Shown in pieces: positions 1-7,374 of a stretch of 64,000 nt of DNA. The notes beneath the pieces were generated by a model. The model ran no database searches and was not told where the DNA came from. It saw only the letters and a program-made list of their open reading frames with translations. This DNA is from Desertimonas flava (GTDB taxonomy: Bacteria; Actinomycetota; Acidimicrobiia; Acidimicrobiales; Ilumatobacteraceae). Position numbers and translations under genes: made by a program. Numbering within the stretch: position 1 is the stretch's first letter; each line of letters starts with the position of its first letter. The DNA is taken from NCBI RefSeq assembly GCF_003426815.1, contig NZ_QKYK01000008.1, positions 159,814-223,813 on the forward strand, written 5' to 3'.

Positions 1-1
1 G

Positions 2-304
2 GACTCCCCCTCGCTGACCAACGACGGACGACCGAAGCGATGGGTCGTCGTCCGCCCGCTCGGCGCCACCACCGGCATCCTGTTGGCCCGAGCGGACGGC
101 GAGGAGCAGGCCGCCGCCGTGGGGAATCAGTTCGCCGGCCGCGTCGGACTGTTCCTCCGCGTCGACGACTTCGATGCCGCCTACGCCCGCATGACCGCCG
201 CCGGCGTCGAGTTCGTGACCGAGCCGCGCCGCGAGCCGTACGGGCGTCTCGCCGTGTTCCTCGACATCGCCGGAAACCGCTGGGATCTCCTCGGCCCCAC
301 CTGA
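2..304 (+). CDS. VOC (glyoxalase-like) family protein, 5' end cut by window
   Basis: The reading frame is open from the first bases of the window to a TGA at 302-304, so the start lies outside. About 100 residues are visible. The middle part GRVGLFLRVDDFDAAYARM followed by GVEF..EPRREPYGRLAVFLDIAGNRWDLL is the typical second half of a vicinal-oxygen-chelate domain: a beta strand, a helix after V-D-D-F, and the closing D-x-x-G-N-x-W-D-L. Such single-domain proteins bind or modify small molecules (glyoxalase, antibiotic-binding or dioxygenase types). Nothing here identifies the substrate. It is followed 51 bases later by an independently promoted arsR gene. Confidence 0.8.
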   Translation, partial: DSPSLTNDGRPKRWVVVRPLGATTGILLARADGEEQAAAVGNQFAGRVGLFLRVDDFDAAYARMTAAGVEFVTEPRREPYGRLAVFLDIAGNRWDLLGPT

Positions 305-320
305 ATCCTGCTACGGCATG

Positions 321-349
321 TTGGACGCATGCCGATATGGGCATATGAT
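321..349 (+). promoter_or_regulatory. Promoter of the arsR operon with overlapping operator-like palindrome
   Basis: A -35 box TTGGAC (321-326) and a -10 box TATGAT (344-349) are separated by 17 bases, close to the housekeeping sigma consensus. The predicted transcription start coincides with the ATG at 356, so the mRNA would be leaderless. The spacer holds a palindrome, ATGCC (329-333), six bases, GGCAT (340-344), overlapping the -10 box. That is where a self-repressing ArsR protein would be expected to bind. Confidence 0.65.
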
Positions 350-355
350 CTCCGC

Positions 356-706
356 ATGGCACGGGCTGCGACGACGTCGGACGTCTTCAATGCGATCGCC
401 GAGCCGCAGCGCCGGCAGATCCTGACGCTGCTGCGCGGCGGGGAGCGGCCGGTCACCGAGGTCGCCCGGGAGCTGGGCATCACGCAGCCGGGCGCCTCCA
501 AGCATCTGCGGGTGCTCCGGGAGGTCGGACTGGTGCAAGACCGCCGGTCCGGCAAGCAGTCGCTGTACCGCCTCGACGCCCGCGGGCTGCGACCGGTCCA
601 CGAGTGGACGGGCGGGTTCGAGCAGTTCTGGAACGAGAGCTTCGACCGCCTCGAGAACTACGTGCAAGACCTGAGACAGAAGAGACAGGAAGAAGAGAAG
701 GACTAG
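356..706 (+). CDS. ArsR-family winged-helix transcriptional regulator
   Basis: A 116-residue single-domain regulator. The N-terminal helix VFNAIAEPQRRQILTLL and the helix-turn-helix region PVTEVARELGITQPGASKHLRVL are classic ArsR/SmtB. It is followed by the wing (GLVQDRRSGKQSLYRLD) and a charged C-terminal helix ending in E-E-E-K-D. The Cys-based metal motif of arsenic and cadmium sensors is absent, so it probably senses something else or acts through its partner. I chose the ATG at 356 rather than an in-frame ATG at 329 because an excellent promoter ends just before 356. The next gene, an SRPBCC protein, starts 3 bases downstream; ArsR + SRPBCC (AHSA1) pairs are a recurrent autoregulated operon. 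Confidence 0.9.
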   Translation: MARAATTSDVFNAIAEPQRRQILTLLRGGERPVTEVARELGITQPGASKHLRVLREVGLVQDRRSGKQSLYRLDARGLRPVHEWTGGFEQFWNESFDRLENYVQDLRQKRQEEEKD

Positions 707-709
707 TCG

Positions 710-1216
710 ATGAACACGACAAGACGACAAGCCCCCGACACGATCGACACCACCGACCGCGAGGTCAACATCTCCCGCGTCATCGACGCCCCTCGGGAGT
801 TGGTGTTCGAAGCGTTCACCGACGTCGGACACCTGTCGCACTGGTGGGGTCCGGACGGATTCACGACGACGACGGCGTCGTTCGAGTTCCGCGTCGGCGG
901 CGAGTGGGACTTCGTGATGCACGGCCCCGACGGCACGGACTACCAGGAGTGGATCTCGTGGACCGACATCGCCGTGCCGGAACGGATCGCCATGCTGCAT
1001 GGCGAACGTCGGGGGGACCCCAACGCCTTTGAGACGGTCCTCACGTTCGAGCCCGATGGCTCGGCGACGAGGATCGACATGCGCACGGTCTTCCCCACCA
1101 AGCAGCTCCGTGACGAAGCGGTCGAGAAGTACCACGCGGTCGAGGGCGGACACCAGACACTGAGCCATCTCGCGGACTACGTCGGCGAGCTTCTCGAGAA
1201 GGGGGATGCGGGCTGA
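710..1216 (+). CDS. SRPBCC / AHSA1-domain protein
   Basis: 168 residues. After about 20 variable residues comes REVNISRVIDAPRELVFEAF, then HLSHWWGPDGF, then FRVGGEWDFVMHGPDG, the signature order of the AHSA1 (activator of Hsp90 ATPase-like) branch of the START/Bet v1 fold. A hydrophobic cavity binds a small ligand. The C-terminal helix (DEAVEKYHAVEGGHQTLSHL) closes the cavity. In bacteria these proteins usually travel with an ArsR repressor, as here, but the ligand is rarely known. Its TGA (1214-1216) overlaps the ATG of the next gene, so the three genes from 356 to 1836 form a translationally coupled operon. Confidence 0.88.
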   Translation: MNTTRRQAPDTIDTTDREVNISRVIDAPRELVFEAFTDVGHLSHWWGPDGFTTTTASFEFRVGGEWDFVMHGPDGTDYQEWISWTDIAVPERIAMLHGERRGDPNAFETVLTFEPDGSATRIDMRTVFPTKQLRDEAVEKYHAVEGGHQTLSHLADYVGELLEKGDAG

Positions 1217-1836
1217 TGGCCGGCAAGGTGTTCTTTAGCGTGTCGATGTCGCTCGACGGATACATCGCCCCTGAGTCCAGCGAGGAGCTGATGGGCGAGC
1301 AGTGGATGGAGCTGCAGCAGTGGGTCTTCCCGCTGCGGTTCTTCCGGGAGAACCTCAAGCTCGGAGACGGCGGCGAGGAAGGGCGCGACAACGACATCGT
1401 CCGGGCGACGTTCGAACGTACGGGCGCCAGCGTGATGGGCAAGCACCTCTTCGACGCTGGCGAGCAGGCGTGGCCGGACGAGGCGCCGTTCCACACGCCG
1501 GTGTTCGTCGTCACCCAGACCGAACGGGGTCCGTGGGAGCGGCCGGGCGGGACCACGTTCCACTTCGTCAACGACGGCATCGAGGCCGCGCTCGGGCTCG
1601 CTCGGGACGCAGCCGGCGACCGCGACGTCCGCATCGCCGGCGGCGGCGAGACGATCCTGTCGTACCTCAACGCCGGGCTGATCGACGAGTTCACGATCGC
1701 CCTGTCACCCGTGCTCTTCGGTGCCGGCGTCCGGCTGTTCGAGGGCGTGGACGCCTCCCGCGTCGCCCTCGAGCTCGTCGACACCGTGGCGTCGCCCCGG
1801 GTCACCCACCTCACCTACACCGTTCGAGACCGCTAG
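1216..1836 (+). CDS. Dihydrofolate-reductase-like / RibD C-terminal domain protein
   Basis: 206 residues with the start VFFSVSMSLDGYIAPE, the hallmark of the RibD_C/DHFR-like reductase fold. Later parts, ASVMGKHLFDAGEQAW, FHTPVFVVTQTERGPW, DVRIAGGGETILSYLNAGLIDEF and SPVLFGAGVRLFEGV, follow the NADPH-binding core order. These actinobacterial proteins are usually annotated as deaminase/reductase but are not true folate reductases. The function is probably NAD(P)H-dependent reduction of an unknown heterocycle. The stop codon TAG (1834-1836) lies within the first bases of the inverted repeat of a MITE-like element. The element may therefore have set the exact C-terminus, although the protein does not look truncated. 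Confidence 0.85.
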   Translation: MAGKVFFSVSMSLDGYIAPESSEELMGEQWMELQQWVFPLRFFRENLKLGDGGEEGRDNDIVRATFERTGASVMGKHLFDAGEQAWPDEAPFHTPVFVVTQTERGPWERPGGTTFHFVNDGIEAALGLARDAAGDRDVRIAGGGETILSYLNAGLIDEFTIALSPVLFGAGVRLFEGVDASRVALELVDTVASPRVTHLTYTVRDR

Positions 1837-1998
1837 GGGTCTGTCGTCGAGTTGGTGAGGTGGATCGCGCCGCTGGGCTCGTCGCTGGCAAGGCGCGAGG
1901 ACGAAGGAATACACCCAGTCTTTCGAGGACGAGCAACGCAGCCAGCGGCGAGATCCAGCAAGCGAGACACCCTTACCAATCCGGCGACAGACCACTAG
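1833..1998. mobile_element. MITE-like palindromic element (about 166 bp)
   Basis: The ends CTAGGGGTCTGTCG (1833-1846) and CGACAGACCACTAG (1985-1998) form a terminal inverted repeat with 13 of 14 matching positions. The interior is itself a long imperfect palindrome. For example GGATCGCGCCGCTGG near 1861 pairs with the complement of CCAGCGGCGAGATCC near 1942, and TTGGTGAGG near 1852 pairs with the complement of CCTTACCAA near 1972. A direct repeat CTAGGGGTC occurs at both edges (1833-1841 and 1995-2003), which could be a target duplication including CTAG. There is no coding capacity. The element fits a non-autonomous transposon or a long REP-type hairpin. Confidence 0.7.
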
Positions 1999-2099
1999 GG
2001 GTCAGACCCGGCCGCTCGGCGTGCCTCCGGCTGGCCGCGGATCCACACCCCTCGATCAGCGTTCGTTCGCCGAGTGAGAGGCGTCGGTAACCTGCCGGC

Positions 2100-2717
2100 G
2101 TGGTCGGATCGAACGAGTCGTCGGGTGGGGGTCCGCGGCGGCTGCTGGTGGTGTGTACGGCGAACGTCTGCCGCTCCCCCGTCGCCCAGCGGCTGTTGGC
2201 GCGAGCACTGGAGGGCGTGGGCACCGGCGACGGACGCGGCTGGGTGGTGACATCGGCCGGCACGGGTCGGTACTCCGCCGGCATGGACCCCGGGACCGTC
2301 TCGGCTGCTGCGGCCGTCGGCGTCGATCTCGCTGATCACACGTCGCGCACCATCGACCGCTCGATCCTCGGCACCGACGGGGCCGATCTCGTGGTGACGA
2401 TGACGCGCGAGCACCTGCGAGACGTCGTGGCGCTCGACCCCGGCGCATGGCCACGCACGTTCACGCTGAAGGAGCTCGCCCGTCGGGCGATCTCTATCGA
2501 CGCACCCACCTCCGACGAGTCGTTCGAGGACTGGCGCCGGCGTCTCGGCCAGGGCCGCCAGGCGAGCGCGATGCTGCGGCCGGATCCCGCAGACGACGTG
2601 AGCGATCCGTACGGCCGGCCGGCGCGCTTCCACACCGAGATGGTCACGGAGGTATCCCAGGCGATCGACCAGCTCGTGGCCGCCGGTCCGTGGACGCCGC
2701 GTCCGCCGATGCCCTGA
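2100..2717 (+). CDS. Low-molecular-weight protein tyrosine phosphatase family
   Basis: 205 residues. The phosphate-binding loop C19-TANVCR-S is the CX5R(S/T) signature of LMW-PTP and arsenate reductase enzymes. The general acid Asp appears late as D169-P-Y-G-R-P, the usual D-P-[FYW] position. Between them lie helices with conserved G-x-D-x-x-x-H-x-S-R (DLADHTSRTID) and D-L-V-V-T-M-T-R-E-H. It most likely dephosphorylates phosphotyrosine proteins or a small phosphoester. The start is GTG at 2100, giving about 18 residues before the active Cys; no clear ribosome site is seen. It stands alone downstream of the MITE-like element. Confidence 0.88.
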   Translation: MVGSNESSGGGPRRLLVVCTANVCRSPVAQRLLARALEGVGTGDGRGWVVTSAGTGRYSAGMDPGTVSAAAAVGVDLADHTSRTIDRSILGTDGADLVVTMTREHLRDVVALDPGAWPRTFTLKELARRAISIDAPTSDESFEDWRRRLGQGRQASAMLRPDPADDVSDPYGRPARFHTEMVTEVSQAIDQLVAAGPWTPRPPMP

Positions 2718-2751
2718 ACCTGACGGGGACACGACGCGTCGCGGTGGTGGA

Positions 2752-2904
2752 TCAGGTCGAGGCGGGCACGAACTGGTATCGCCAGTGCTCCACCGGACCG
2801 TCGTCGACCAAGACGTACGTGCCTCCATGCTCGGCGATCTCAACCGGCGGGGGGTACCGAACGAGGCGACTGGTCGAGGGCCCGCCATCGCACGGGATCA
2901 GCAT
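2752..2904 (-). CDS. Small conserved-looking protein (50 aa), function unknown
   Basis: A short minus-strand gene: ATG at 2904 preceded on its strand by GGTGAG at a good distance. The protein begins MLIPCDGGPSTSRLVRYPPP and ends with TYVLVDDGPVEHWRYQFVPA. The alternation of P-P-P, a glycine-rich turn and an aromatic W-R-Y-x-F motif is protein-like, and I have the impression that actinobacterial genomes carry similar 50-60 residue proteins. The longer in-frame extension upstream (to 3108) looks non-coding. It is convergent with the phosphatase gene at 2717. The function is unknown. Confidence 0.55.
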   Translation of the reverse strand: MLIPCDGGPSTSRLVRYPPPVEIAEHGGTYVLVDDGPVEHWRYQFVPAST

Positions 2905-3040
2905 GCGCTCACCGCGGTCCACCTCGCGATTCTGTCGTACGGGACCAACGGCCTCGGCGGCCGGCCGGCAGATGGCATGTCGTCGCGCTGATTCCCCGCA
3001 GGGAATCGCATCGGGCGGCGGTGCGGACGACCATGGACCC

Positions 3041-3418
3041 ATGTCCCCGACTGCCAACCGTGCCGGCGCACCGACCGTGGGCGTGACGATCGACGACGCC
3101 CGGGCCATCGTCGCCCCGTTGCCGCGCTCGTACGAGGCGCTCGTGCGCGACCAGGTGAAGTTCCGTGTCGGCCAGATCGTCTACGCCGCGTTCTCACGCG
3201 ACGAGTCCACGATGGGGTTCGGCTTCTCCAGGGAAGAGCGCGAGGCGCTCGTGGCATCGGAGCCGGACAAGTTCTTCCTGCCCCGGCCGTCGGAGATGCG
3301 GTACCGATGGGTGTGCGTGCGGCTCGCGGCGATCGACGTCGACGAGCTGCGGGAGCTGCTGGTCGAGGCGTGGCGGATGTGCGTGCCGAAGAAGGTCGCC
3401 GCCGCCTACGAGGTCTGA
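3041..3418 (+). CDS. MmcQ/YjbR family protein
   Basis: 125 residues. The core FRVGQIVYAAFSRDESTMGFGF ... REEREALVASEPDKFFLP ... YRWVCVRLAAIDVDELRELL is the CyaY-like fold of the MmcQ/YjbR family (PF04237), with the usual C-terminal helix V-x-E-A-W-R-M-x-V-P-K-K. Family members are suspected to bind DNA, but the role is not settled. I take the ATG at 3041; upstream sequence in the same frame is not protein-like. It ends 14 bases before a palindromic repeat that separates it from the convergent VOC gene. Confidence 0.88.
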   Translation: MSPTANRAGAPTVGVTIDDARAIVAPLPRSYEALVRDQVKFRVGQIVYAAFSRDESTMGFGFSREEREALVASEPDKFFLPRPSEMRYRWVCVRLAAIDVDELRELLVEAWRMCVPKKVAAAYEV

Positions 3419-3432
3419 GGAGCGACGTCGCG

Positions 3433-3465
3433 CGTTACGGAAGGTGCCTGGCACCAACCGTAACG
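3433..3465. repeat. GGTGCC-centred palindrome, copy 1 (family A)
   Basis: CGTTACGGAAGGTGCC, a T, then GGCACCAACCGTAACG. The arms are 16 bases with a single AA/AA mismatch pair in the middle. It lies exactly between two convergent genes (stops at 3418 and 3470), a place where it could act as a terminator in both directions. Five other copies are listed in this window. Confidence 0.85.
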
Positions 3466-3469
3466 CTCG

Positions 3470-3955
3470 TCAGGCGGCGTCGGCGTTGGCGCGTTCGAGG
3501 GCGGCGATGTCGATCTTGCTCATCTGGAGCATGGCGTTCATCACGCGCTTGTTGGCGTCGGTCGTGTAGTCGCCCGACAGCTCCTCGAGGCGCTTGGGGA
3601 TCACCTGCCACGACACACCGAACTTGTCCTTGCACCAGCCGCAAGCGCTGGGCTGGCCGCCGTCGGCGGTGAGCAGCTCCCAGTAGTGATCCACCTCCTC
3701 CTGCGTGTCGACCAGGAGATAGAACGAGAAGGCCTCGTCGAGGTGGAACTCGGGCCCGGCGTTGAGGGCCACGACGGGTAGGCCGCAGACGACGAACTCG
3801 ACGATGAAGTCGGCGCCCTCCTCGAGGCCGCCGAGGCCACCGGGTGCCGGCGTCACCTTGGTCACCGACGAGTTGGGGATGTGCTCGGCGTAGAACGCGG
3901 CGGCCTCCGCCGCCCGGTTGTTGCCGAACCAGAGGTGCGGTCGAAGGGTGGGCAT
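3470..3955 (-). CDS. PhnB-like VOC family protein
   Basis: 161 residues, start ATG 3955 preceded by GAGGAG on the minus strand. The sequence LRPHLWFGNNRAAEAAAFYAEHIPNSSV, then FYLLVDTQEEVDHYWELL, QPSACGWCKDKFGVSWQVIP and VMNAMLQMSKIDIAALERA is the PhnB/3-demethylubiquinone-like VOC subfamily (PF06983). That subfamily includes stress-related small-molecule binding proteins. The C-G-W-C-K-D-x-F-G-V-S-W-Q segment is its most conserved piece. Despite old database names it is not a ubiquinone methyltransferase. It is convergent with yjbR, separated only by a palindrome. Confidence 0.88.
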   Translation of the reverse strand: MPTLRPHLWFGNNRAAEAAAFYAEHIPNSSVTKVTPAPGGLGGLEEGADFIVEFVVCGLPVVALNAGPEFHLDEAFSFYLLVDTQEEVDHYWELLTADGGQPSACGWCKDKFGVSWQVIPKRLEELSGDYTTDANKRVMNAMLQMSKIDIAALERANADAA

Positions 3956-4156
3956 CGTGACTCCTCGGGTGAGCGGTCGGACGTGGACGCGGCGACGAGG
4001 TCCGTCGCCGTCACGACTACCGACGACGCGGGAGCCGGCGACTCATCGTCCGACCCGGCGAGATCGTGCTCGTGGCATCCGAGCCGCAACGAGCATGTCG
4101 GCGATCGTCACCAACTTTGGGGACGATCCGCGACCGGCTCGGCGCGCCCGGCACCG

Positions 4157-5098
4157 TCATTCGCCGGTGACGAGCCGGTGGAGCGTGCGCGACATCACGT
4201 CGCCCAGCGGATGGCCGCGCGGCACGTAGTAGAGGACGCCACCCACCGCGTGCAGCACCTCGAACAGGCGGGCCCGCTGCCACGTCGGCTCGTCGGCGCC
4301 GACCGCATCCCCGAACACTTGCCGGCCGCGGGCCCCGAACAGCGACCAGGCGGGAGCGAGGTCTTGGGCCGGATCGGCGATCCCCGCGCTCCCCCAGTCG
4401 ATCACCGCCGTCAACCGACCCCCGCTCACGAGGAGGTTCCCCGGGATGAGGTCACCGTGCACGAACACCTCTGCGATCGGCCCGTCGCCGCCGCTCATCT
4501 CCACAGCCTCTGCCACCACTCGGCGCACTGCGGCGACGTCGATCATCGCCGCCGCGTTCCATCGTGGCTCGGTGAGCCACGCCTCGATCCCGTCCAGTAC
4601 TGGTCCGATCGGACCACCGCGATCGCCGGGCCGCCGCCGGGACACGGGCATGTCCTCGAGGGCGGCGATCGCGTGCACGGCGTGCGCGACGTCGCAGGCG
4701 AGGCGCTCCTCGTCGTCGCCCAGTGTGTCTCGCACGGTCCAGGCGTCGTCACCCTCCAGCCACTCGAGGATCGCCCACCCGAACGGGAACACGTCGGGGT
4801 CGGCCAGCCCGACGTGACGGACGCGAGGGGTGCGCATCACCGTCGTCAGCGGGGAGTCCACCAGCTGCTGCAGGACGGCGACCTCGACGTCGATGTTCTG
4901 AGCGGCGCCGGGCCGCCGCGGCAGGCGCATGACGACGTCGCCGCGGGGATCGTGGACCCGCCACATCGCGTTGTCGGTGCCCGACGTGGCGAGGTAGGTC
5001 ACGGGGCGACCGGCCCAATCGGGACACTGGCGCTCCAACAGCGCCCGCACGGTCGTCTCGCCGGTGTCGGGCTCGTCGTCGTGGACACGTTCCGGCAC
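4157..5098 (-). CDS. Aminoglycoside-phosphotransferase-like kinase
   Basis: 313 residues with a GTG start. The N lobe carries TYLATSGTDNAMWRV and GDVVMRLPRRP (the Lys-equivalent region). The C lobe has the catalytic loop VFVHGDLIPGNLLV (H-G-D-x-x-x-x-N) and the metal motif VIDWGSAGIADPAQDLAPAW, as in APH/choline-kinase-like enzymes. Actinobacteria have many such kinases that phosphorylate hydroxyls of small molecules or antibiotics; the substrate here is unknown. About 200 bases upstream of the previous gene and 115 bases downstream of the methyltransferase hold no further gene. The stretch 5100-5212 is a run of CGGTCCGG/CGGTGCGGT-like short repeats. Confidence 0.87.
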   Translation of the reverse strand: MPERVHDDEPDTGETTVRALLERQCPDWAGRPVTYLATSGTDNAMWRVHDPRGDVVMRLPRRPGAAQNIDVEVAVLQQLVDSPLTTVMRTPRVRHVGLADPDVFPFGWAILEWLEGDDAWTVRDTLGDDEERLACDVAHAVHAIAALEDMPVSRRRPGDRGGPIGPVLDGIEAWLTEPRWNAAAMIDVAAVRRVVAEAVEMSGGDGPIAEVFVHGDLIPGNLLVSGGRLTAVIDWGSAGIADPAQDLAPAWSLFGARGRQVFGDAVGADEPTWQRARLFEVLHAVGGVLYYVPRGHPLGDVMSRTLHRLVTGE

Positions 5099-5212
5099 CC
5101 GGCCATCGTCGCAGCCGGCGTCGACCGTCCCGGCGGCGGTATCCGTCGCTCACGGTCCGGCTCGGTCGGTGTAGTCCGGTTCGGTGCGGTGCGGTCGCGA
5201 CGGTCCGATTCG

Positions 5213-5836
5213 TCAGGAACGTAGGACGGCGAATTGGTAGTGCCAGCCGCCGCGGTCGCCGACGTCGAAGGCGTCGAAACGTTCGACGGTGCCGTGGCGG
5301 GCCAGCATCTCTCGCCAACGGTCGTGGGCGGCGAGCGAGAAGAAGCGGTACGGACGCAGGTCGCCGACCTCGGGGCGGCCCTCGAAGTCGACGCCGCCCC
5401 ACGCGCCGATGCCCAGCGGCGCCCCCGGTGTCACGACCCGGATCATCTCGGCGATCGCCGCGTCGAAGCGGTCGTGCGGGACGTGGACGAACGTGCTCAT
5501 CGTCCAGAGGGCGTCGAACGATCCCGTGCGGAACGGGAGGGCGTACAGCGACGCCGTCACAGCAGGTGCGCCGCCGCGGCGCATCACCTCGACGTTGGCG
5601 TGAGCGAGATCGACGCCGACTGCGCGGTACCCGTCTCGTTGCCACGCCAGCGTGTCGAGCCCGGGCCCGGCCCCGACGTCGACGAGGTGGTCACGCCGCT
5701 CGGCGGCGAGTTGCGCGGCGAATTCGGCCCGCAGCCGGCGGCGCAGCTCGCCCTGTTCGGTACGGCGTCCGTCTCGCGCCTCGGCCTCGTAGTAGGCGAC
5801 GAGGTCACGATCGATGTCGACGTCCACCCGCCTCAC
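5213..5836 (-). CDS. Class I SAM-dependent methyltransferase
   Basis: 207 residues, GTG start at 5836. Motif I is HLVDVGAGPGLDTLAW, followed by the acidic end of beta-2 (VGVDLAHANVEVM), motif II-like ALPFRTGSFDALWTMSTFVHV and then AAIAEMIRVVTPGAPLGIGAWGG. This is a methyltransferase_11/25-type Rossmann domain. The substrate cannot be read from sequence; the H-V-P-H segment after motif II is typical of small-molecule methyltransferases. It is a lone gene on the minus strand with a long gene-poor stretch upstream. Confidence 0.87.
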   Translation of the reverse strand: MRRVDVDIDRDLVAYYEAEARDGRRTEQGELRRRLRAEFAAQLAAERRDHLVDVGAGPGLDTLAWQRDGYRAVGVDLAHANVEVMRRGGAPAVTASLYALPFRTGSFDALWTMSTFVHVPHDRFDAAIAEMIRVVTPGAPLGIGAWGGVDFEGRPEVGDLRPYRFFSLAAHDRWREMLARHGTVERFDAFDVGDRGGWHYQFAVLRS

Positions 5837-6368
5837 CGTAGAACCCCGGAACTCGCATTCTCAGCCGTCATTCGTCGCGATTTGGGGCGCTCCTGTCGCG
5901 TTCGTGGGTTCTGGACGGTGGAAGTGCGTACGGGGTGGGCCTCGGGGAGCGCGCTGGGTCGGCACTTCGACCGGGGCCGTCGCGCCTCGCCGCAGGTCGG
6001 TCCGTGTCGCTGGTGACGGCTGCTGCTCCGACGGTGAGGTGATCGACGTCAGTGGCCGGGTGGACGCTGGACAACGTCGAGAATCTGGGGCTCGATCGTG
6101 CCATTCGGTGATCCAGGGCTGGATCGTGACGAAAACCGTCACGATCCAGCCCCCGAAACATCCCCGACGAGCCGCGCCGACCTCGAGGTTGGTGACGGAG
6201 AGTGCGGCAACCGCAACCGGCGATCCAAACCGCCCCGTCGCACCCACAAGGTGCCGGCGACCGACGACCGACGTCGGCACTCCAGCCTCAGGAGCAGACC
6301 AACGCGCCGTAGCACAGCGATTCCTGTACTGCTGAGGTTGCAGAAACGCGACGAGAGACGGCTGAGAA
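5837..6368. other. Gene-poor, repeat-bearing stretch
   Basis: About 530 bases between the methyltransferase and the GNAT gene without a believable gene. At its left edge, ATTCTCAGCCGTCATTCGTC (5857-5876, similarity running on to 5883) resembles the reverse complement of the 50-bp repeat at its right edge (6322-6371). The segment is thus framed by imperfect inverted copies about 27 bases long. In the middle lies one copy of the 82-bp repeat of family B. No transposase fragment was recognised. Confidence 0.5.
6079..6160 (+). repeat. 82-bp interspersed repeat, family B, copy 1
   Basis: This copy aligns without gaps to the reverse complement of 54022-54103. Shared landmarks are ATCTGGGGC, CGATCGTGCCA, a perfect hairpin GATCGTGACG....CGTCACGATC around 6122-6147, and a closing GCCCCCGAA. 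The central hairpin arms are exact in both copies while the loop differs (AAAAC here, ATTTC there). It lies in non-coding DNA. Confidence 0.8.
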
Positions 6369-6371
6369 TCA
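6322..6371 (-). repeat. 50-bp stop-codon-supplying repeat, family C, copy 1
   Basis: Read on the minus strand it starts with TGATTCTCAGCCGTC and ends in GCAGTACAGGA. The first TGA is the stop codon of the GNAT gene. The second full copy is at 29235-29284 with about 43 of 50 positions identical, and it supplies the stop of an unrelated gene in the same way. The sequence can form weak hairpins (GTCGC/GCAAC-type inner arms). Confidence 0.8.
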
Positions 6372-7217
6372 GGATTTGGTGGTGAACGTGTAGCGGACGG
6401 CTTCGTCGACGGCGGTGTAGCCGAGGGCGCGGTAGACGGCGTTCGACGTCGGGTTGGCGAGGTCGGTGTAGAGCATGCAGCGCTGCCCGGCGTCGAGGAC
6501 TCGGCGTGACAGGTGGGCGACGAGGTTGGAAGCGAAGCCGCGACCGCGCAACCGGCGAGGCGTGTACACGGGCGCGATGCGGGCCACGCCGGCGACGGGT
6601 TCGGACACCGCCGTCATCGCCACGGCCTCGCCGCCATCTCGCCAGAGCGAGATGTGGCCGGCCGGGAGCCGGCGATCGACCGCCGCAGTGGCCGCCTCCG
6701 GGGGCGACCCCGTCTCGACGGCGAACGCCTCGAACCAGCTCACGAGCAGCTCACGATCGGTCGGCTTGGCGGGCACCGGACCACCGGGCGCCGGGCGGGG
6801 ATCGATGACGTCGACCACCTCGTAGAGCCGTAGACCGGCGGTCGGCGCGGCGACCGAGCGAGTGCGCTCTGTCCAGTGCCCGGCGAATGCAGCGGCCGCC
6901 GCCGGCTCACCCATCACGCCCGGCACGTCGATGCCGGCGTCGACGACGGCATCGACGACTGCCACGGCAGCGTCGCGCGGCATCGGCGTGATCGTGGCCG
7001 CGTAGGTCGTCGGCGACTGCAGCGCCACCCCGATCACCGACCGCGAGCCCTCGGCACCGGTGGACATCACCCAGTAGCGGCCTGTTTCCGGGTCGCGGGC
7101 ACGGGTCTCGAGCAGCGTGAGGATGAGATTGTGGCGGACCGGGTCCCCGGCGAGGAAGGCCCCCGCCGTCCGCAGCACCGCGTGCGGGTCGTCCAGCTGC
7201 TCGACGTCGACGGCCAT
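6369..7217 (-). CDS. GNAT-family N-acetyltransferase
   Basis: 282 residues when started at ATG 7217 (MAVDVEQLDDPHAVLRTAG). The longer frame upstream contains Arg-rich, promoter-like sequence and is not protein-like. The C-terminal half holds the acetyl-CoA motif: VARIAPVYTPRRLRGRGFASNLVAHLSRRVLDAG (RxxGxG/A-type pyrophosphate loop), then CMLYTDLANPTSNAVYRALGYTAV (N-x-x-S-N-x-x-Y-x-x-x-G-Y/F). The N-terminal half is a degenerate second GNAT-like domain, as in many actinobacterial tandem GNATs. The substrate is unknown. Its stop codon is the first triplet of repeat family C. It is divergent from the VOC-hydrolase operon. Confidence 0.87.
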   Translation of the reverse strand: MAVDVEQLDDPHAVLRTAGAFLAGDPVRHNLILTLLETRARDPETGRYWVMSTGAEGSRSVIGVALQSPTTYAATITPMPRDAAVAVVDAVVDAGIDVPGVMGEPAAAAAFAGHWTERTRSVAAPTAGLRLYEVVDVIDPRPAPGGPVPAKPTDRELLVSWFEAFAVETGSPPEAATAAVDRRLPAGHISLWRDGGEAVAMTAVSEPVAGVARIAPVYTPRRLRGRGFASNLVAHLSRRVLDAGQRCMLYTDLANPTSNAVYRALGYTAVDEAVRYTFTTKS

Positions 7218-7280
7218 CTGGCCATCATCGCGGCGACGCCGACGTTGCCGCCCCGCGATTCGACCGCCGGCGCAACCAGA

Positions 7281-7299
7281 ACCTAACATCAGGTTCAGT
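7281..7299 (+). promoter_or_regulatory. TetR-type operator in front of the VOC-hydrolase operon
   Basis: GAACCT, six bases, AGGTTC (7280-7297) is a perfect palindrome. The 19 bases CCTAACATCAGGTTCAGTT (7282-7300) match 17 of 19 positions of a site at 30861-30879 between the TetR gene and the acyl-CoA ligase. A TAACAT -10-like box follows at 7306-7311, which places the operator over the -35 region. A role as binding site of the TetR at 30905 is inferred. Confidence 0.6.
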
Positions 7300-7374
7300 T
7301 CGCGGTAACATGGCACGCGAACGAGCCCGACAGCACCCGGCGCGCCGGTGCACCGATCGAACCAGGGGGTAGCC

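Noticed and set aside
5861..6280. 139-codon minus-strand open frame between methyltransferase and GNAT
   Set aside because: Its middle is the family B repeat and the rest has no domain features.
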